NCBI GenBank assembly: GCA_963778375.1
Contig: CAVZTX010000006.1
Span: 62,001-126,000 of the forward strand
DNA from: CAVZTX01 sp963778375
Lineage (GTDB): Bacteria; Chloroflexota; Ktedonobacteria; Ktedonobacterales; Ktedonobacteraceae
Direction: 5' to 3'
DNA length: 64,000 nt
Every line of letters starts with the position of its first letter. The stretch's first letter is position 1. The position numbers and the translations under genes are program-made. Positions 16,280 through 25,230 of the stretch are shown piece by piece. The notes under the pieces were generated by a model. That model did no database searches and had not been told where the DNA came from. It saw nothing but the letters and a program-made list of their open reading frames with translations.

Positions 16280-17514
16280 CTGTCAACCTCACCAAGCACA
16301 ATATCAATACTGCCTATCGCGGCTACCACATCCGCGAGGAAACGTCCTTCGATCATGAGTGGCAATACTTCAAGATTGGCGAAGGAGGCACCACGGACAT
16401 GCATGCGATAGGGTTTTGCGGTGCCGTCGCTTACCATGTAGAAGCCAAGTTCGCCTTTGGGTGATTCGGTACGCACATATACATCACCTTTGGGTGGGCG
16501 GTAGCCTTCGGTGTAGAGTTTGAAGTGATGGATCAGGGCTTCCATGCTGCCCGTGATTTGCCACTTGGGCGGCGGCACGATCTTCGGATTGCTGACGCGA
16601 TAGGCTCCGGTGGGCATGCCTTCCAATGCTTGATTGACGATGTTCAAGCTTTGTTCCATCTCTAGCATGCGCACGAGGTAACGATCATAGACATCACCAT
16701 TGGAGCCGACGGGAATATCAAAATCGAATTGCTCGTAGCCACTATAAGGAAAGGCTTTGCGGATATCCCAGACGACGTTACTGCCGCGCAAGACGGGACC
16801 ACTTGCGCCGTACGCGATGGCATCCTGGGGATTTAGCACGGCTACGCCTTTGGTGCGTTCGAGCCAGAGCTGGTTATTGGTCAGGAGGTCATGGTATTCC
16901 TGCAAGCGGTCGGGGAAGATGCTGGTAAACGCGCGTACTTTGGCATCGAAGCCCGGAGTTAGCTCGGCCTGTAGCCCTCCTGGGCAGATATAACTTGTCA
17001 TCATGCGCACGCCGGAAATCTCTTCAAAGATATCCAGGATCATCTCGCGCTCACGGAAGCAGTAGAGGAAAACGCTCATGGCTCCAAGGTCAATGGCATG
17101 GGTGCCTAGCCAGACGAGGTGGCTGGCGATACGCTGAAGTTCGGCGAGCAGCACACGTACATACTTGATCTTATTGTTGATCTCGTCTTCGATGCCTAGC
17201 AGTTTTTCTACCGCGAGCGAATAGCCAAGGTTATTGCAGAGAGGAGCAAGGTAGTCCATGCGATCGGTGAGTACGAGCGCTTGATGGTAGGTTTTGGCCT
17301 CGGCGGTTTTCTCGATGCCGGTGTGCAGGAAGCCGATATCTGGGATGGCTTTGACGACGGTTTCACCTTCGATGGTCAAGATGAGGCGCAGGACACCATG
17401 TGTGCTGGGGTGCTGGGGTCCCATGTTAATGGTCATGGTGTCGAGGCGCTGGTGGCCATCGAGGAGTTGGCTATCTTCGATTGTGTATTGTGTTTCTATG
17501 TCTTGTTGTTGCAT
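16276..17514 (-). CDS. nuoD: NADH-quinone oxidoreductase subunit D
   Basis: The 49-kDa-type subunit, 412 residues from the ATG at 17514. Signatures are MGPQHPSTHGVLRLIL, PDIGFLHTGIEK and AYGASGPVLRGSN, and the C-terminus ends ADVVAAIGSIDIVLGEVDR. It forms the quinone site with NuoB. A longer frame reaching 17628 exists but overlaps nuoC heavily. The chosen start lies 4 bp after the nuoC stop, although the ribosome site there is poor. Confidence 0.94.
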   Translation of the reverse strand: MQQQDIETQYTIEDSQLLDGHQRLDTMTINMGPQHPSTHGVLRLILTIEGETVVKAIPDIGFLHTGIEKTAEAKTYHQALVLTDRMDYLAPLCNNLGYSLAVEKLLGIEDEINNKIKYVRVLLAELQRIASHLVWLGTHAIDLGAMSVFLYCFREREMILDIFEEISGVRMMTSYICPGGLQAELTPGFDAKVRAFTSIFPDRLQEYHDLLTNNQLWLERTKGVAVLNPQDAIAYGASGPVLRGSNVVWDIRKAFPYSGYEQFDFDIPVGSNGDVYDRYLVRMLEMEQSLNIVNQALEGMPTGAYRVSNPKIVPPPKWQITGSMEALIHHFKLYTEGYRPPKGDVYVRTESPKGELGFYMVSDGTAKPYRMHVRGASFANLEVLPLMIEGRFLADVVAAIGSIDIVLGEVDR

Positions 17515-17518
17515 AGGT

Positions 17519-18136
17519 TTACTTCTTTTCGGTTCCTGGTTCCTGGTTAGTGCTGATTTTGCTGCGGCTCTCGTTGAGTTCGCGGCTGTAGGGTGTGCGT
17601 AGGGTCTGGCTGCCGACGCCTGGGTCAACGTCGTAGGGAACCTGGCCGCCCCAGTGTGGTTCGGGCAGGTCGAAGCCGGAGAGCGGATAGTCCTTGCGCA
17701 GCGGATGGGTGGTCCAGTCGATGGGCATCAAGATACGGCGCAGGTCGGGATGGCCTGCGAAGGTGATGCCAAAGAGATCGTAGACTTCGCGCTCGTACCA
17801 GTTTGCTCCGGGCCAGATGCCGGTGACGGTTGGTACCGAGGGATGATCTTCACGGCGTTGACCGACGCGTACCTTCAGGCGCAGTTGGCTCTGGTTTGGG
17901 ATCGAGAGCAGGTGATAGACTACATCATAACGTGGGAGGCGTTCGGGCCAGTCGACTGCTGTTACACTCGAAAGAAAGGTGTAGCGTAAATCTTTCTGAA
18001 GATAGGCACAGACGGCTACGAGGTGTTCGGATAGAAGTACAATTGTTTGCTCGCCACGGAATTCGACCGTTTCAACAATGGCTTGCGGAAACTTCTCCTG
18101 CACCAATTGGACGGTTGATGCTGCTGTTATGACCAT
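17519..18136 (-). CDS. nuoC: NADH-quinone oxidoreductase subunit C
   Basis: The 30-kDa-type subunit, 205 residues, separate from NuoD (not fused as in E. coli). The signature is WYEREVYDLFGITFAGHPDL followed by RILMPIDW and HPLRKDYPL. It lies in the peripheral arm. nuoB ends 6 bp upstream. Confidence 0.95.
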   Translation of the reverse strand: MVITAASTVQLVQEKFPQAIVETVEFRGEQTIVLLSEHLVAVCAYLQKDLRYTFLSSVTAVDWPERLPRYDVVYHLLSIPNQSQLRLKVRVGQRREDHPSVPTVTGIWPGANWYEREVYDLFGITFAGHPDLRRILMPIDWTTHPLRKDYPLSGFDLPEPHWGGQVPYDVDPGVGSQTLRTPYSRELNESRSKISTNQEPGTEKK

Positions 18137-18142
18137 ATTCTG

Positions 18143-18754
18143 TTATAATTCCTCCCCGATTGGTCCAGTTAGTTTCATGCCGCTGTCCTTGAGGGGGTCG
18201 GGTGGGTTTGGGATGCCTTCGCGGATTTTGCGCTGCAATTCGTTGAAGCCGAAAAGGAGCATTTCTGGCGTTGGGGGGCAGCCGGGGATGAATACGTCAA
18301 CCGGCACAATTTTGTCCACCCCCTGGACGATGGCGTAGTTGTTAAAGACGCCGCCGCAAGATGCGCAGGCACCCATAGCAATGACCCATTTGGGGTCGGG
18401 CATCTGGTCATAGATCTGGCGCAGTACCGGGGCCATTTTGATCGAGCAACGTCCCGCGACAATCATGAGGTCGGACTGGCGGGGAGAGGCACGGAATACT
18501 TCCGAACCGAAGCGTGCGATATCAAAACGGTCGGCGCTGGTAGCCATCATTTCAATGGCACAGCAGGCGAGGCCAAACGAGACGGGCCACAATGAGGAAC
18601 TGCGACCCCAATCGATGAGTTTGTTCACCTGTGTAGTGAGGATGCCTGCCGCTCCGTCTTTCGTATGGATGGGCAGGCTTTGTCCACGGCGCAGGCGAGG
18701 CGTTTGTGTGTTCGAGACTGTTTGCACCGGCTCCCAGGGATTTTTTAATCCCAT
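18143..18754 (-). CDS. nuoB: NADH-quinone oxidoreductase subunit B
   Basis: A 203-residue subunit with cluster N2, the last Fe-S centre before quinone. The cysteine set is visible: LACCAIEMMA, MGACASCGGVFNNYA and VFIPGCPPTPE. The ATG at 18754 is preferred over 18775 because AAAGGGGG precedes it. This start overlaps the nuoA stop by 10 bases. The C-terminal about 20 residues extend past the family core. Confidence 0.95.
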   Translation of the reverse strand: MGLKNPWEPVQTVSNTQTPRLRRGQSLPIHTKDGAAGILTTQVNKLIDWGRSSSLWPVSFGLACCAIEMMATSADRFDIARFGSEVFRASPRQSDLMIVAGRCSIKMAPVLRQIYDQMPDPKWVIAMGACASCGGVFNNYAIVQGVDKIVPVDVFIPGCPPTPEMLLFGFNELQRKIREGIPNPPDPLKDSGMKLTGPIGEEL

Positions 18755-19095
18755 GTGAATGCCCCCTTTCGCCAAACGTAGATGTAGCCAATCATGAGGA
18801 TCAGCAGAAAGACGAGCAGTTCGATCAGCCCGAGGACTTTGAGCTGGTGCAGTAGGATGGCCAATGGATAAAACGAGACGATTTCGATGTCAAAGACAAT
18901 AAAAAGCATACCAGTCAAGAGGTACTTGACCGGAAAACGGCGTTTCGGCGCTTCAATCTCTTGTATGCCGCATTCGTAGGGAGCTAACTTCTCTGGCGAG
19001 GGCTTTTTTGGTCCTAAAATGGTTGTGAGTACCATTACTAACGCGCCAAAGAGGATAGCCAGCGTCACTAGAATAAAAATGGGGATTGTGCCCAT
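18745..19095 (-). CDS. nuoA: NADH-quinone oxidoreductase subunit A
   Basis: First gene of the operon, 116 residues, three membrane helices. The signatures are KLAPYECGIQEIEAPKRRF and YLLTGMLFIVFDIEIVSFYP. It is a small membrane subunit at the junction of the two arms. The promoter and a perfect-arm palindrome lie upstream. Confidence 0.95.
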   Translation of the reverse strand: MGTIPIFILVTLAILFGALVMVLTTILGPKKPSPEKLAPYECGIQEIEAPKRRFPVKYLLTGMLFIVFDIEIVSFYPLAILLHQLKVLGLIELLVFLLILMIGYIYVWRKGAFTWD

Positions 19096-19129
19096 ACGAG
19101 GGACCCTTCATTTCTCTCTATCATAATGA

Positions 19130-19147
19130 GGTACCAACATTGGTACC
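19130..19147. promoter_or_regulatory. Candidate operator in the nuo leader
   Basis: GGTACCAACATTGGTACC has perfect 8-bp arms around CA. It lies about 25-40 nt downstream of the predicted transcription start and 35 bp before nuoA. It could bind a dimeric regulator or fold in the leader RNA. Confidence 0.55.
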
Positions 19148-19177
19148 TAGTGTCATTTGTACACTTCCTCACGTTGT

Positions 19178-19207
19178 ATGGTAGCACAGTACGAGCGATA
19201 GTGTCAA
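19178..19207 (-). promoter_or_regulatory. Promoter of the nuo operon
   Basis: On the minus strand TTGACA (19207-19202) and TACCAT (19183-19178) are 18 bp apart, about 80 bp upstream of nuoA. Confidence 0.55.
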
Positions 19208-19221
19208 ATGGAAAGAGGCTG

Positions 19222-20034
19222 CTACGAGTCTACATTTGATTGATCGGTTGGGACGTCGGGGACATTTGGGACAGAGTCTGTATTTGTTTGAGTCGTGGGA
19301 GTGGGCATTTGCGGTGGTGTGATGGTTGGGACATTATTGATTGATGAATGTTGAGATGAAGTGGGACCTGGGACATTGGAGGATGTTGTTGAAGGCACGG
19401 GGTAGCCGGAGGCGGCTAAGCGAGCCCGTATTCGAGCGAGGGCTTCTTCTCCCGAGGCGATCATGCGAGCGAATGCCTGTGTTTGAGCGTCGGTTTGCTC
19501 GGCGGGGACATTTGAGACAGTGGAGTCGGGAGGGAGAGTGGCGAGGCAAGGATGGTCGGTGGTGGTGTAGAGGCCACGGTTGAAGGAGACGAGTTCCCCG
19601 GCCATTTTCATGCGTAGGAGCATTTTGCGACCGGCTTCGTAGTCGTAGCTGGTGGCGGCGAGAATGTCTTTGATGTGCCGAGGTCCTGGACTGTTGTGCA
19701 GGAAGCGGAGGATGGTCAGGCGGTGCGGGGAACGACTGGGACCAGTGGAGAGGCGTTCGAGCCGGGTGCGGTGATAGTCGCCAAGCCAGTGGAGAGTGGG
19801 GACCGCAGGGTCAATGGAGGAGATCTCGTAGGAGAGGATGCTGGAAGGGCCACTGAAGGAGTGTTTGGTGGTGAGCAAGAGGTGATGACGCTCGTCGGCG
19901 GGCACCTGGTGCAGGGAGCGAGTGAGCAGGATGGCACAACGGGTGTAACGAGCCAATTCGATCAGGGCGGGCAGACACTGCTTGAGGCCGTTGACGGAAC
20001 TGGCGGGGTCGATGATGAGGAGGCGGATGTCCAA
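19222..20034 (-). CDS. Truncated RepA/primase-type AAA ATPase
   Basis: The 270-residue frame contains RLLIIDPASSV (Walker-B-like), then ELARYTRCAILLTRSL and SFSGPSSILSYEISS, and a winged-helix-like part (RLTILRFLHNSPGPRHIKDIL). This order resembles the C-terminal half of AAA_25/RepA-like plasmid ATPases. The Walker A half is missing. Similarity seems to begin before the TTG at 20034 (upstream TISQL), but a stop lies 14 codons earlier, so the gene is probably 5'-truncated. A good GGAGGATG start nearby is in another frame. The tail is P/T/S-rich with repeated NVP. Confidence 0.55.
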   Translation of the reverse strand: MDIRLLIIDPASSVNGLKQCLPALIELARYTRCAILLTRSLHQVPADERHHLLLTTKHSFSGPSSILSYEISSIDPAVPTLHWLGDYHRTRLERLSTGPSRSPHRLTILRFLHNSPGPRHIKDILAATSYDYEAGRKMLLRMKMAGELVSFNRGLYTTTDHPCLATLPPDSTVSNVPAEQTDAQTQAFARMIASGEEALARIRARLAASGYPVPSTTSSNVPGPTSSQHSSINNVPTITPPQMPTPTTQTNTDSVPNVPDVPTDQSNVDS

Positions 20035-20232
20035 TTGGGAGATGGTGGTGCCAAGTCCGTCTTCTTGACTTCCTTCATCCTCCTATGGTACCTTTTGCAT
20101 AGATAAATATTCTCTAGTATAAAGATTCGGAGGTGGCCCAGTGGCTACCATCACCATTTTCGTGTACTCAAACAGTGTGGTTTTCACTGCCTGAGTACAT
20201 CTGGCGTCCAATAGAACTGCGCATAGATATGT

Positions 20233-20268
20233 TATGTTCATGAAATCACAAGCTATTTCATGAACATA
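20233..20268. repeat. Perfect 14-bp-arm inverted repeat
   Basis: TATGTTCATGAAAT and ATTTCATGAACATA are exact reverse complements separated by 8 nt. No flanking gene start explains it. Confidence 0.8.
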
Positions 20269-20280
20269 GTCCCGTTCTTA

Positions 20281-20307
20281 AAAGAAGGATTGCTATCCCT
20301 TCTTTTG
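20281..20307. terminator. Hairpin, possible terminator
   Basis: AAAAGAAGG and CCTTCTTTT pair around 9 nt. The T-rich flanks on both sides allow termination in either direction. Confidence 0.5.
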
Positions 20308-20505
20308 TTCCTCTTCTTTGTTTGCCACTGTGGATGTATTCAGACCCATAACTTTTTTTCGCCCACGAACTGTAGGCTTTCCTGAAGCCTGTACCTTGTT
20401 TTTAACCACACAGTCTCCCATCACTTCCCGATACAAACGCATGCTGCCCAAACGCAAAAGCAACAAGGCAGCTAACAAATACAATCATTGAAATGGAGAC
20501 AGAGC

Positions 20506-21786
20506 ATGGATATGCATACAGAGACCGCTACTACATCAAAGGCTAAACGTCGTTTGCTCATTAATCGCAATTTCGCGCTGCTCTGGATTGGGCAAACGAT
20601 TTCGGAGTTTGGTTCGCGTATTACACGAGAGGGGATCCCTCTCGCGGCCAATCTTGTGCTGGGCGCTACACCGAATGAGATGGGATTGCTGGCTGCCGCC
20701 GGAACTCTACCGGTGTTATTGATTGGATTGCTGGCCGGGGTTTGGGTGGACCGCTTGCATCGTCGTCCTATCTTAATCGTGGCAGATATTAGTCGGGCAG
20801 TGCTGCTAGGGACGATTCCGCTAGCAGCAATGTTGGGAGTGCTGCATATCGAGCAATTGTACCTGGTAGCAGTCCTAGTAGGGGCACTTAGCGTCTTCTT
20901 TGAGGTAGCTAACCAGTCGTTCTTGCCTACACTGGTACAGCGTGAGCATATTATCGAGGGCAATAGCAAACTGAGTGCAAGCGAATCGCTCGCGGAGATA
21001 GGCGGACCAGCGCTAGCTGGAGTGCTAGTGCAGGCTATTACTGCACCGATAGCCATTCTTTTTGATGCGCTCTCTTTTCTAGCATCCGCGCTATGCGCAG
21101 GATTCATCCATGTCTATGAGCCTGCGCCTACACCTATTCAGGAGCAGCAAAGCTTATGGCGAGAGATTCGCGAAGGACTGCGGCTGGTGCTGGGCAATCC
21201 AGTGCTACGTGCCACGACTGCTGCTTTAAGCACTCGCGCCTTCTTTGGTGGGGCATTCGCAACCCTGTATGGACTGTACCTGATCCGGCAGTTAGGGATA
21301 ACGCCGGCGATCTATGGCTTGCTCGTCACGATGGGAGGATTGGGTGCATTGATTGGGGCAGTTCTGGCAAGTCGGCTCGTGCGTCGATTTGGTCTGGGTC
21401 CAACTTTGTTGGGTGCGATGTTGCTCAGCGGTAGTATATCATTAACAACTCCGCTTGCAGGAGGGCCGAAAGTACTGGTTGTGGCGCTGCTGATGACCGG
21501 ACAGCTTGTGGGTGACTTCGGCATGGAGGTTTACCTCATTAATGCGCTGAGTCTACGCCAGTCGATGATCCCGGATCGTTTTCTGGGTCGTGCAAACGCA
21601 AGTGCAAACTTTCTAACAGGTGGCATGGTAACAATTGGAGCGCTGCTGGCGGGCTTATTAGCCGGGATGATCGGCATGCGCTTGACGCTACTGATTGCGG
21701 TAATCGCCGGGCTAGTAATTTCGTTCAGTTGGCTAGTATTCTCGCCAGTGCGCAGGTTACGGGAGGCATCCTTAGGTAGCGGCTAA
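20506..21786 (+). CDS. MFS exporter (MFS_3/EntS-like)
   Basis: The 426-residue product has about 12 hydrophobic helices. It starts NRNFALLWIGQTISEFGSRI, and has the loop motif GVWVDRLHRRPILI and a second-half motif ASRLVRRFGLGP. This is the MFS_3 group related to enterobactin exporters and multidrug efflux. The substrate is unknown. The ATG at 20506 follows GGAGA with normal spacing. It converges with the SRPBCC gene, overlapping by 4 bases. Confidence 0.85.
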   Translation: MDMHTETATTSKAKRRLLINRNFALLWIGQTISEFGSRITREGIPLAANLVLGATPNEMGLLAAAGTLPVLLIGLLAGVWVDRLHRRPILIVADISRAVLLGTIPLAAMLGVLHIEQLYLVAVLVGALSVFFEVANQSFLPTLVQREHIIEGNSKLSASESLAEIGGPALAGVLVQAITAPIAILFDALSFLASALCAGFIHVYEPAPTPIQEQQSLWREIREGLRLVLGNPVLRATTAALSTRAFFGGAFATLYGLYLIRQLGITPAIYGLLVTMGGLGALIGAVLASRLVRRFGLGPTLLGAMLLSGSISLTTPLAGGPKVLVVALLMTGQLVGDFGMEVYLINALSLRQSMIPDRFLGRANASANFLTGGMVTIGALLAGLLAGMIGMRLTLLIAVIAGLVISFSWLVFSPVRRLREASLGSG

Positions 21787-22214
21787 GCCTCCAGCAATTC
21801 CTTCAACTTGTTAAGGCTGTCCTCTACTCCTTTCTTCCAGGTACTGGAGAACATGCGCTCAGCCAGTTTGAAGAAGCCAGTTGGTTCTGCTTCCGCCAAA
21901 AAATTGACCCTTGTCCCACCATCAATAGACTCGAATGTGATATAGCCCCTAAGCGGGATGGGGCCAGAGGTACTTTTGACGCGCATCAACTTGTTAGGTT
22001 CAAACTCGGTGACTTCAGTGGTCAGCTCAAGCTTACGCCCAAGGAGGCTGCGCACATCAGTTACTCGTGTACCAACACGCGTTGGCTCGTCAGGGCTTAT
22101 CCGCAATTCCACAATATCGGGTTGCCACTTCGGATTATTTCTGGGGTTCGTGACATAGGCAAAGACCTTTTCGATGGGTTGGTTGATTATAAGAGTTCGC
22201 TCGACTTTCGTCAT
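21783..22214 (-). CDS. SRPBCC/polyketide cyclase-like protein
   Basis: The 143-residue product begins MTKVERTLIINQPIEKVFAYVTN and continues NPKWQPDIVELRI, GTRVTDVRSLLGRK and VTEFEPNKLMRVK. This is a START-like (SRPBCC) lipid- or ligand-binding fold. Such proteins bind hydrophobic ligands; no specific substrate can be read. It has its own SD (AGGAGG) before the ATG. Confidence 0.8.
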   Translation of the reverse strand: MTKVERTLIINQPIEKVFAYVTNPRNNPKWQPDIVELRISPDEPTRVGTRVTDVRSLLGRKLELTTEVTEFEPNKLMRVKSTSGPIPLRGYITFESIDGGTRVNFLAEAEPTGFFKLAERMFSSTWKKGVEDSLNKLKELLEA

Positions 22215-22228
22215 GAATGCCTCCTGAT

Positions 22229-22256
22229 CAGATCCTGAGCAGCAGCGAAGGATCTG
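22229..22256. repeat. CAGATCCTGAG...GATCTG palindrome
   Basis: A variant of the intergenic family with GATC replacing GTCATC at the ends. Confidence 0.75.
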
Positions 22257-22526
22257 TTAATTATGATAATTTTATCACGTCGGAAGAGTTTCCTATATTT
22301 CTTGCCGACAAAGGCAGTGAGGCAAACGTGCTTATGTTTACAAGAAACTTTCCATCATCTAAACTAATCGTATTTCTTTGTATGCCAGGTTAGTCCAAAT
22401 TGCCACTTGACATGCAATGGCCGTGTTCCTATAATCGACAATCGGGGGATAATCCTAATATAGTAGAGTTTATAGTGGTATTGTCATCCTGAGTGCAGCG
22501 AAGGATGACAAAAGAGGATTTTTATA
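22257..22526. other. Intergenic region before the Ser/Thr kinase
   Basis: AT-rich, no gene seen. It ends with a GTCATCCTGAG palindrome at 22482-22511. Confidence 0.4.
22482..22511. repeat. GTCATCCTGAG palindrome before kinase gene
   Basis: TGTCATCCTGAGTGCAGCGAAGGATGACA. It ends 15 bp before the kinase start codon, next to its AGAGGA ribosome site. Confidence 0.85.
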
Positions 22527-24440
22527 ATGCAGGAGTGTGTCGGGGGGGCAGCAGGACAGCGACTTGGCAATTATCACCTCAGCCAACTTTTGGGGAATGG
22601 GGGCTTTGCTGAGGTGTATCTGGGCGAGCATATCTATCTTAAGACCCTGGCAGCTATCAAAGTGCTGGAGATGGAACTGGCTAATGATGCGCTTGACAGC
22701 TTTCTTAACGAGGCGCGTACAATTGCCCGCTTAGAACATCCGAATATCGTGCGTGTGCTGGACTTTGGCATGGAGGATCAAACGCCTTTTCTTGTGATGA
22801 GCTATGCGCCGAGCGGCACCTTACGACAGCTCTATCCTAGAGGCACGATTTTGCCGTCAACAAGTATCGTCGCTTATGTGAAGCAGATTGCCGCTGCTTT
22901 GCAATATGCACACGATAAAAAGTTGATTCATCGGGATGTCAAGCCGGAGAATATGCTGCTGGGGGCCAATAATGAAGTCCTATTGAGCGATTTTGGCCTT
23001 GCGATTATAGCTAAGAGTGCCAGTTCCATACATCTACAGGATAGGGCCGGAACAATAGCCTACATGGCACCTGAGCAACTTGAAGGAAAACCGTGTGCAG
23101 CGAGTGATCAGTATGCACTAGGTGTGGTTGTCTATGAATGGCTGACTGGTAGTGTACCTTTTAATGGCTTTGACCTTCAGATAGCACTGCAGCATGTACA
23201 ACTTGATCCTCCTGCCTTGCGTGAAAAGGTTCCCTCTATTTCTCCTGCTGTTGAGCGAGTCGTAATGAAAGCGCTCGCTAAAGACCCGGCGCAGCGTTTC
23301 CCACGTGTGCAGGACTTTGCTAAAGCATTTGAGCAGGCGTGCAGCGAGGAGCCATCCGTTTTTTCTATCCCAACCTTCTCATATCCATTGCCTGAAGGTG
23401 TACCAGCAGATGAAGTTCAGGATACCCCTGCCCCGCCCCATCCATTTACTCCTAAGCCTCTTGATATCCCGAAGCCGGATGTGCCCCACACTCCTAGCCC
23501 TCTGAGCACGCTGATATTGCCTCCAGGTCCACTCAACACTCCCAAGCCTCCTGTATTGGGTCATAACGGCGAACCTGGTCAGCAAATGGGCATAGAATCC
23601 CCTGTTCCACTAGACCTCGCCCCTACCGCTACGGAGTCTGCCGTTGGCACTGCTGAATTCATGCAATCGGTGCCTTCGCCTATCAATTCACTGCTCACCC
23701 GGCCTTTTCCTCTATCTACACAATCTCTAAGGGAATCGGCCGCGCTCCATCGAGCAAATGCGATACACCGCGTTCCTACAGTTCCTGATAAATCGCAGAA
23801 TCGCTTTAAACAGCCTGTCACCAGGCGCAAGGTTCTGGCCGGGCTGGCAGGATTGGCAGCGCTTGGTGTCGCGGGTGGTGGTATTAGTTGGCTGGCTTTT
23901 TTGCAAAAACCAGAGAGGCTATCTTCTGGCCAGACTATAAAGAACACGCTGCCCTCCGCGCAAGGTTCACATACTGCCAATACTCCAATTCCGACCAATC
24001 AACTTGTCGTGCCTGCTCATCAAGATACCCCTACGCCTGCTACTACGTCGGCTCCTGTCCCGACGACTCCAACTCTCACTCCAACTTCTGTCAGTCAACC
24101 AAGGCCTACTCCTGTACCAAAGTTAACGATCCAGATCGTGAATCCTCCAACTGAGGTGATCAATAACTCCCAGGTGATCGTGAATGTCACAGGGAGCGAA
24201 GCAGGTGTGACGACTATACTCCACGCCAACTATGGTGTTCCTCCCTATACCTATGACAGCGGCATGCAAGTAACTGACGGACAGGGCAATGCATCCCTTG
24301 TCTGGCAGGTGCAGGTTGGAAAACTTAAAAAAGATCACACGACCGCTACCGTGACTGTATCAGGGGTTGATCAAGGCGGCCAGCAAGCGCAGAGCGAGTC
24401 TATACCGGTAAACATATTACCGAATAATCAGAGTAAATAG
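22527..24440 (+). CDS. Transmembrane Ser/Thr protein kinase with extracellular Ig-like domain
   Basis: The 637-residue product has a Hanks-type kinase domain: G-loop LGNGGFAEVYLG (22-33), K45, HRDVKPEN (135-142), DFG (155-157) and GTIAYMAPEQL. A Pro-rich juxtamembrane linker (about 285-430) and one membrane helix (about 436-458) follow. A T/P-rich stalk leads to a beta-rich extracellular domain (about 530-634: NPPTEVINNSQVIVNV, then YDSGMQVTDGQGNASLVWQV). The kinase is cytoplasmic and the sensor outside. The same outer domain recurs in the protein at 36491. Partner substrates are unknown. Confidence 0.93.
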   Translation: MQECVGGAAGQRLGNYHLSQLLGNGGFAEVYLGEHIYLKTLAAIKVLEMELANDALDSFLNEARTIARLEHPNIVRVLDFGMEDQTPFLVMSYAPSGTLRQLYPRGTILPSTSIVAYVKQIAAALQYAHDKKLIHRDVKPENMLLGANNEVLLSDFGLAIIAKSASSIHLQDRAGTIAYMAPEQLEGKPCAASDQYALGVVVYEWLTGSVPFNGFDLQIALQHVQLDPPALREKVPSISPAVERVVMKALAKDPAQRFPRVQDFAKAFEQACSEEPSVFSIPTFSYPLPEGVPADEVQDTPAPPHPFTPKPLDIPKPDVPHTPSPLSTLILPPGPLNTPKPPVLGHNGEPGQQMGIESPVPLDLAPTATESAVGTAEFMQSVPSPINSLLTRPFPLSTQSLRESAALHRANAIHRVPTVPDKSQNRFKQPVTRRKVLAGLAGLAALGVAGGGISWLAFLQKPERLSSGQTIKNTLPSAQGSHTANTPIPTNQLVVPAHQDTPTPATTSAPVPTTPTLTPTSVSQPRPTPVPKLTIQIVNPPTEVINNSQVIVNVTGSEAGVTTILHANYGVPPYTYDSGMQVTDGQGNASLVWQVQVGKLKKDHTTATVTVSGVDQGGQQAQSESIPVNILPNNQSK

Positions 24441-24539
24441 CGTAATCATGTGATATAGTGATTGGACGCGAAGCTTTTCACCGGCATTATTCGTGATATT
24501 CCATGACATGCCTGACAGATAGAAGAGGTACTTCAGCAC

Positions 24540-25124
24540 ATGAATACGAAACCGGAGAGTACACGTGCAAGCCTCGCAAAGCTCTTTATGGCGATTGGGT
24601 TGCCCGGAGTTGCACGGAGCCTTGATCATAGTTTACCGAAGACACAAACCGGGGAGATATCGACCCACTTTCTTTTACGCGTCGTACAACCTGGCCTGGC
24701 TGGCCTTATGGATGGATCGGTCTCGACCCTTGCACCTATTTTTGCGACCGCATTCGCTACACATAAGCCATTTACAGCCTTCCTGGTAGGCATGGCAGCG
24801 GCTACAGGAGCAGGCATCAGTATGGCCTTTTCGGAGGCTCTTTCCGATGATGGCGTACTTACCGGGCGAGGAAATCCGGTGATGCGTGGTGCAATTACTG
24901 GATTTATGACCTTTCTTGGCGGTGCTGGCCACACCTTGCCTTTTCTCGTCTCCAACTACCATATTGCTTTGATCATTGCTTACTTTGTAGTTGCCGTTGA
25001 ACTGGCTGTGATTGCGGCCATTCGTCATAAATTCTTCGGCACAAAATGGGCGCTTTCGATTGGGCAAGTGGTGGGTGGAGGCATTCTAGTGTTTTTAGCC
25101 GGGCTGATTTTTGGGAATGCTTGA
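24540..25124 (+). CDS. VIT1/MbfA-type iron/manganese transporter
   Basis: The 194-residue membrane protein has LLRVVQPGLAGLMDGSVSTL, ATGAGISMAFSEALSDDG and GRGNPVMRGAITGFMTFLGG, then GHTLPFL. These match the VIT1-like membrane domain found at the C-terminus of membrane-bound ferritin MbfA. The ferritin-like N-terminal domain is absent. It probably exports or stores Fe/Mn across the membrane. It stands next to a superoxide dismutase gene, which fits metal and oxidative-stress homeostasis (inference). Confidence 0.8.
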   Translation: MNTKPESTRASLAKLFMAIGLPGVARSLDHSLPKTQTGEISTHFLLRVVQPGLAGLMDGSVSTLAPIFATAFATHKPFTAFLVGMAAATGAGISMAFSEALSDDGVLTGRGNPVMRGAITGFMTFLGGAGHTLPFLVSNYHIALIIAYFVVAVELAVIAAIRHKFFGTKWALSIGQVVGGGILVFLAGLIFGNA

Positions 25125-25139
25125 CCTGAATAGATTTTC

Positions 25140-25190
25140 ATAAGCAAAAACCGTGATCGTCCCACCAGGATGATCACGGTTTTTGCTTAT
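25140..25190. terminator. Bidirectional terminator
   Basis: ATAAGCAAAAACCGTGATC and GATCACGGTTTTTGCTTAT are perfect 19-bp arms. They sit between the convergent transporter and sodA genes, with A and T tracts serving both directions. Confidence 0.9.
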
Positions 25191-25230
25191 GAAACCTCAT
25201 GAGGGATCAGCGTTCGCAGCCACTTGTCTT

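Larger units (their letters stand above)
20035..20505. other. 470-bp gap with inverted repeats and a possible ORF remnant
   Basis: A minus-strand frame at 20293-20484 (63 codons, RLGSMRLYREVMGDCVV...) looks like the C-terminus of some longer protein, possibly a transposase, but I cannot assign it. Two strong hairpins are listed separately. The rest shows nothing recognisable. Confidence 0.4.

Noticed and set aside
20125..20215. tRNA-like GGAGGTGGCCCAGTGGCTA stretch
   Set aside because: No acceptor stem, no matching anticodon and T arms.
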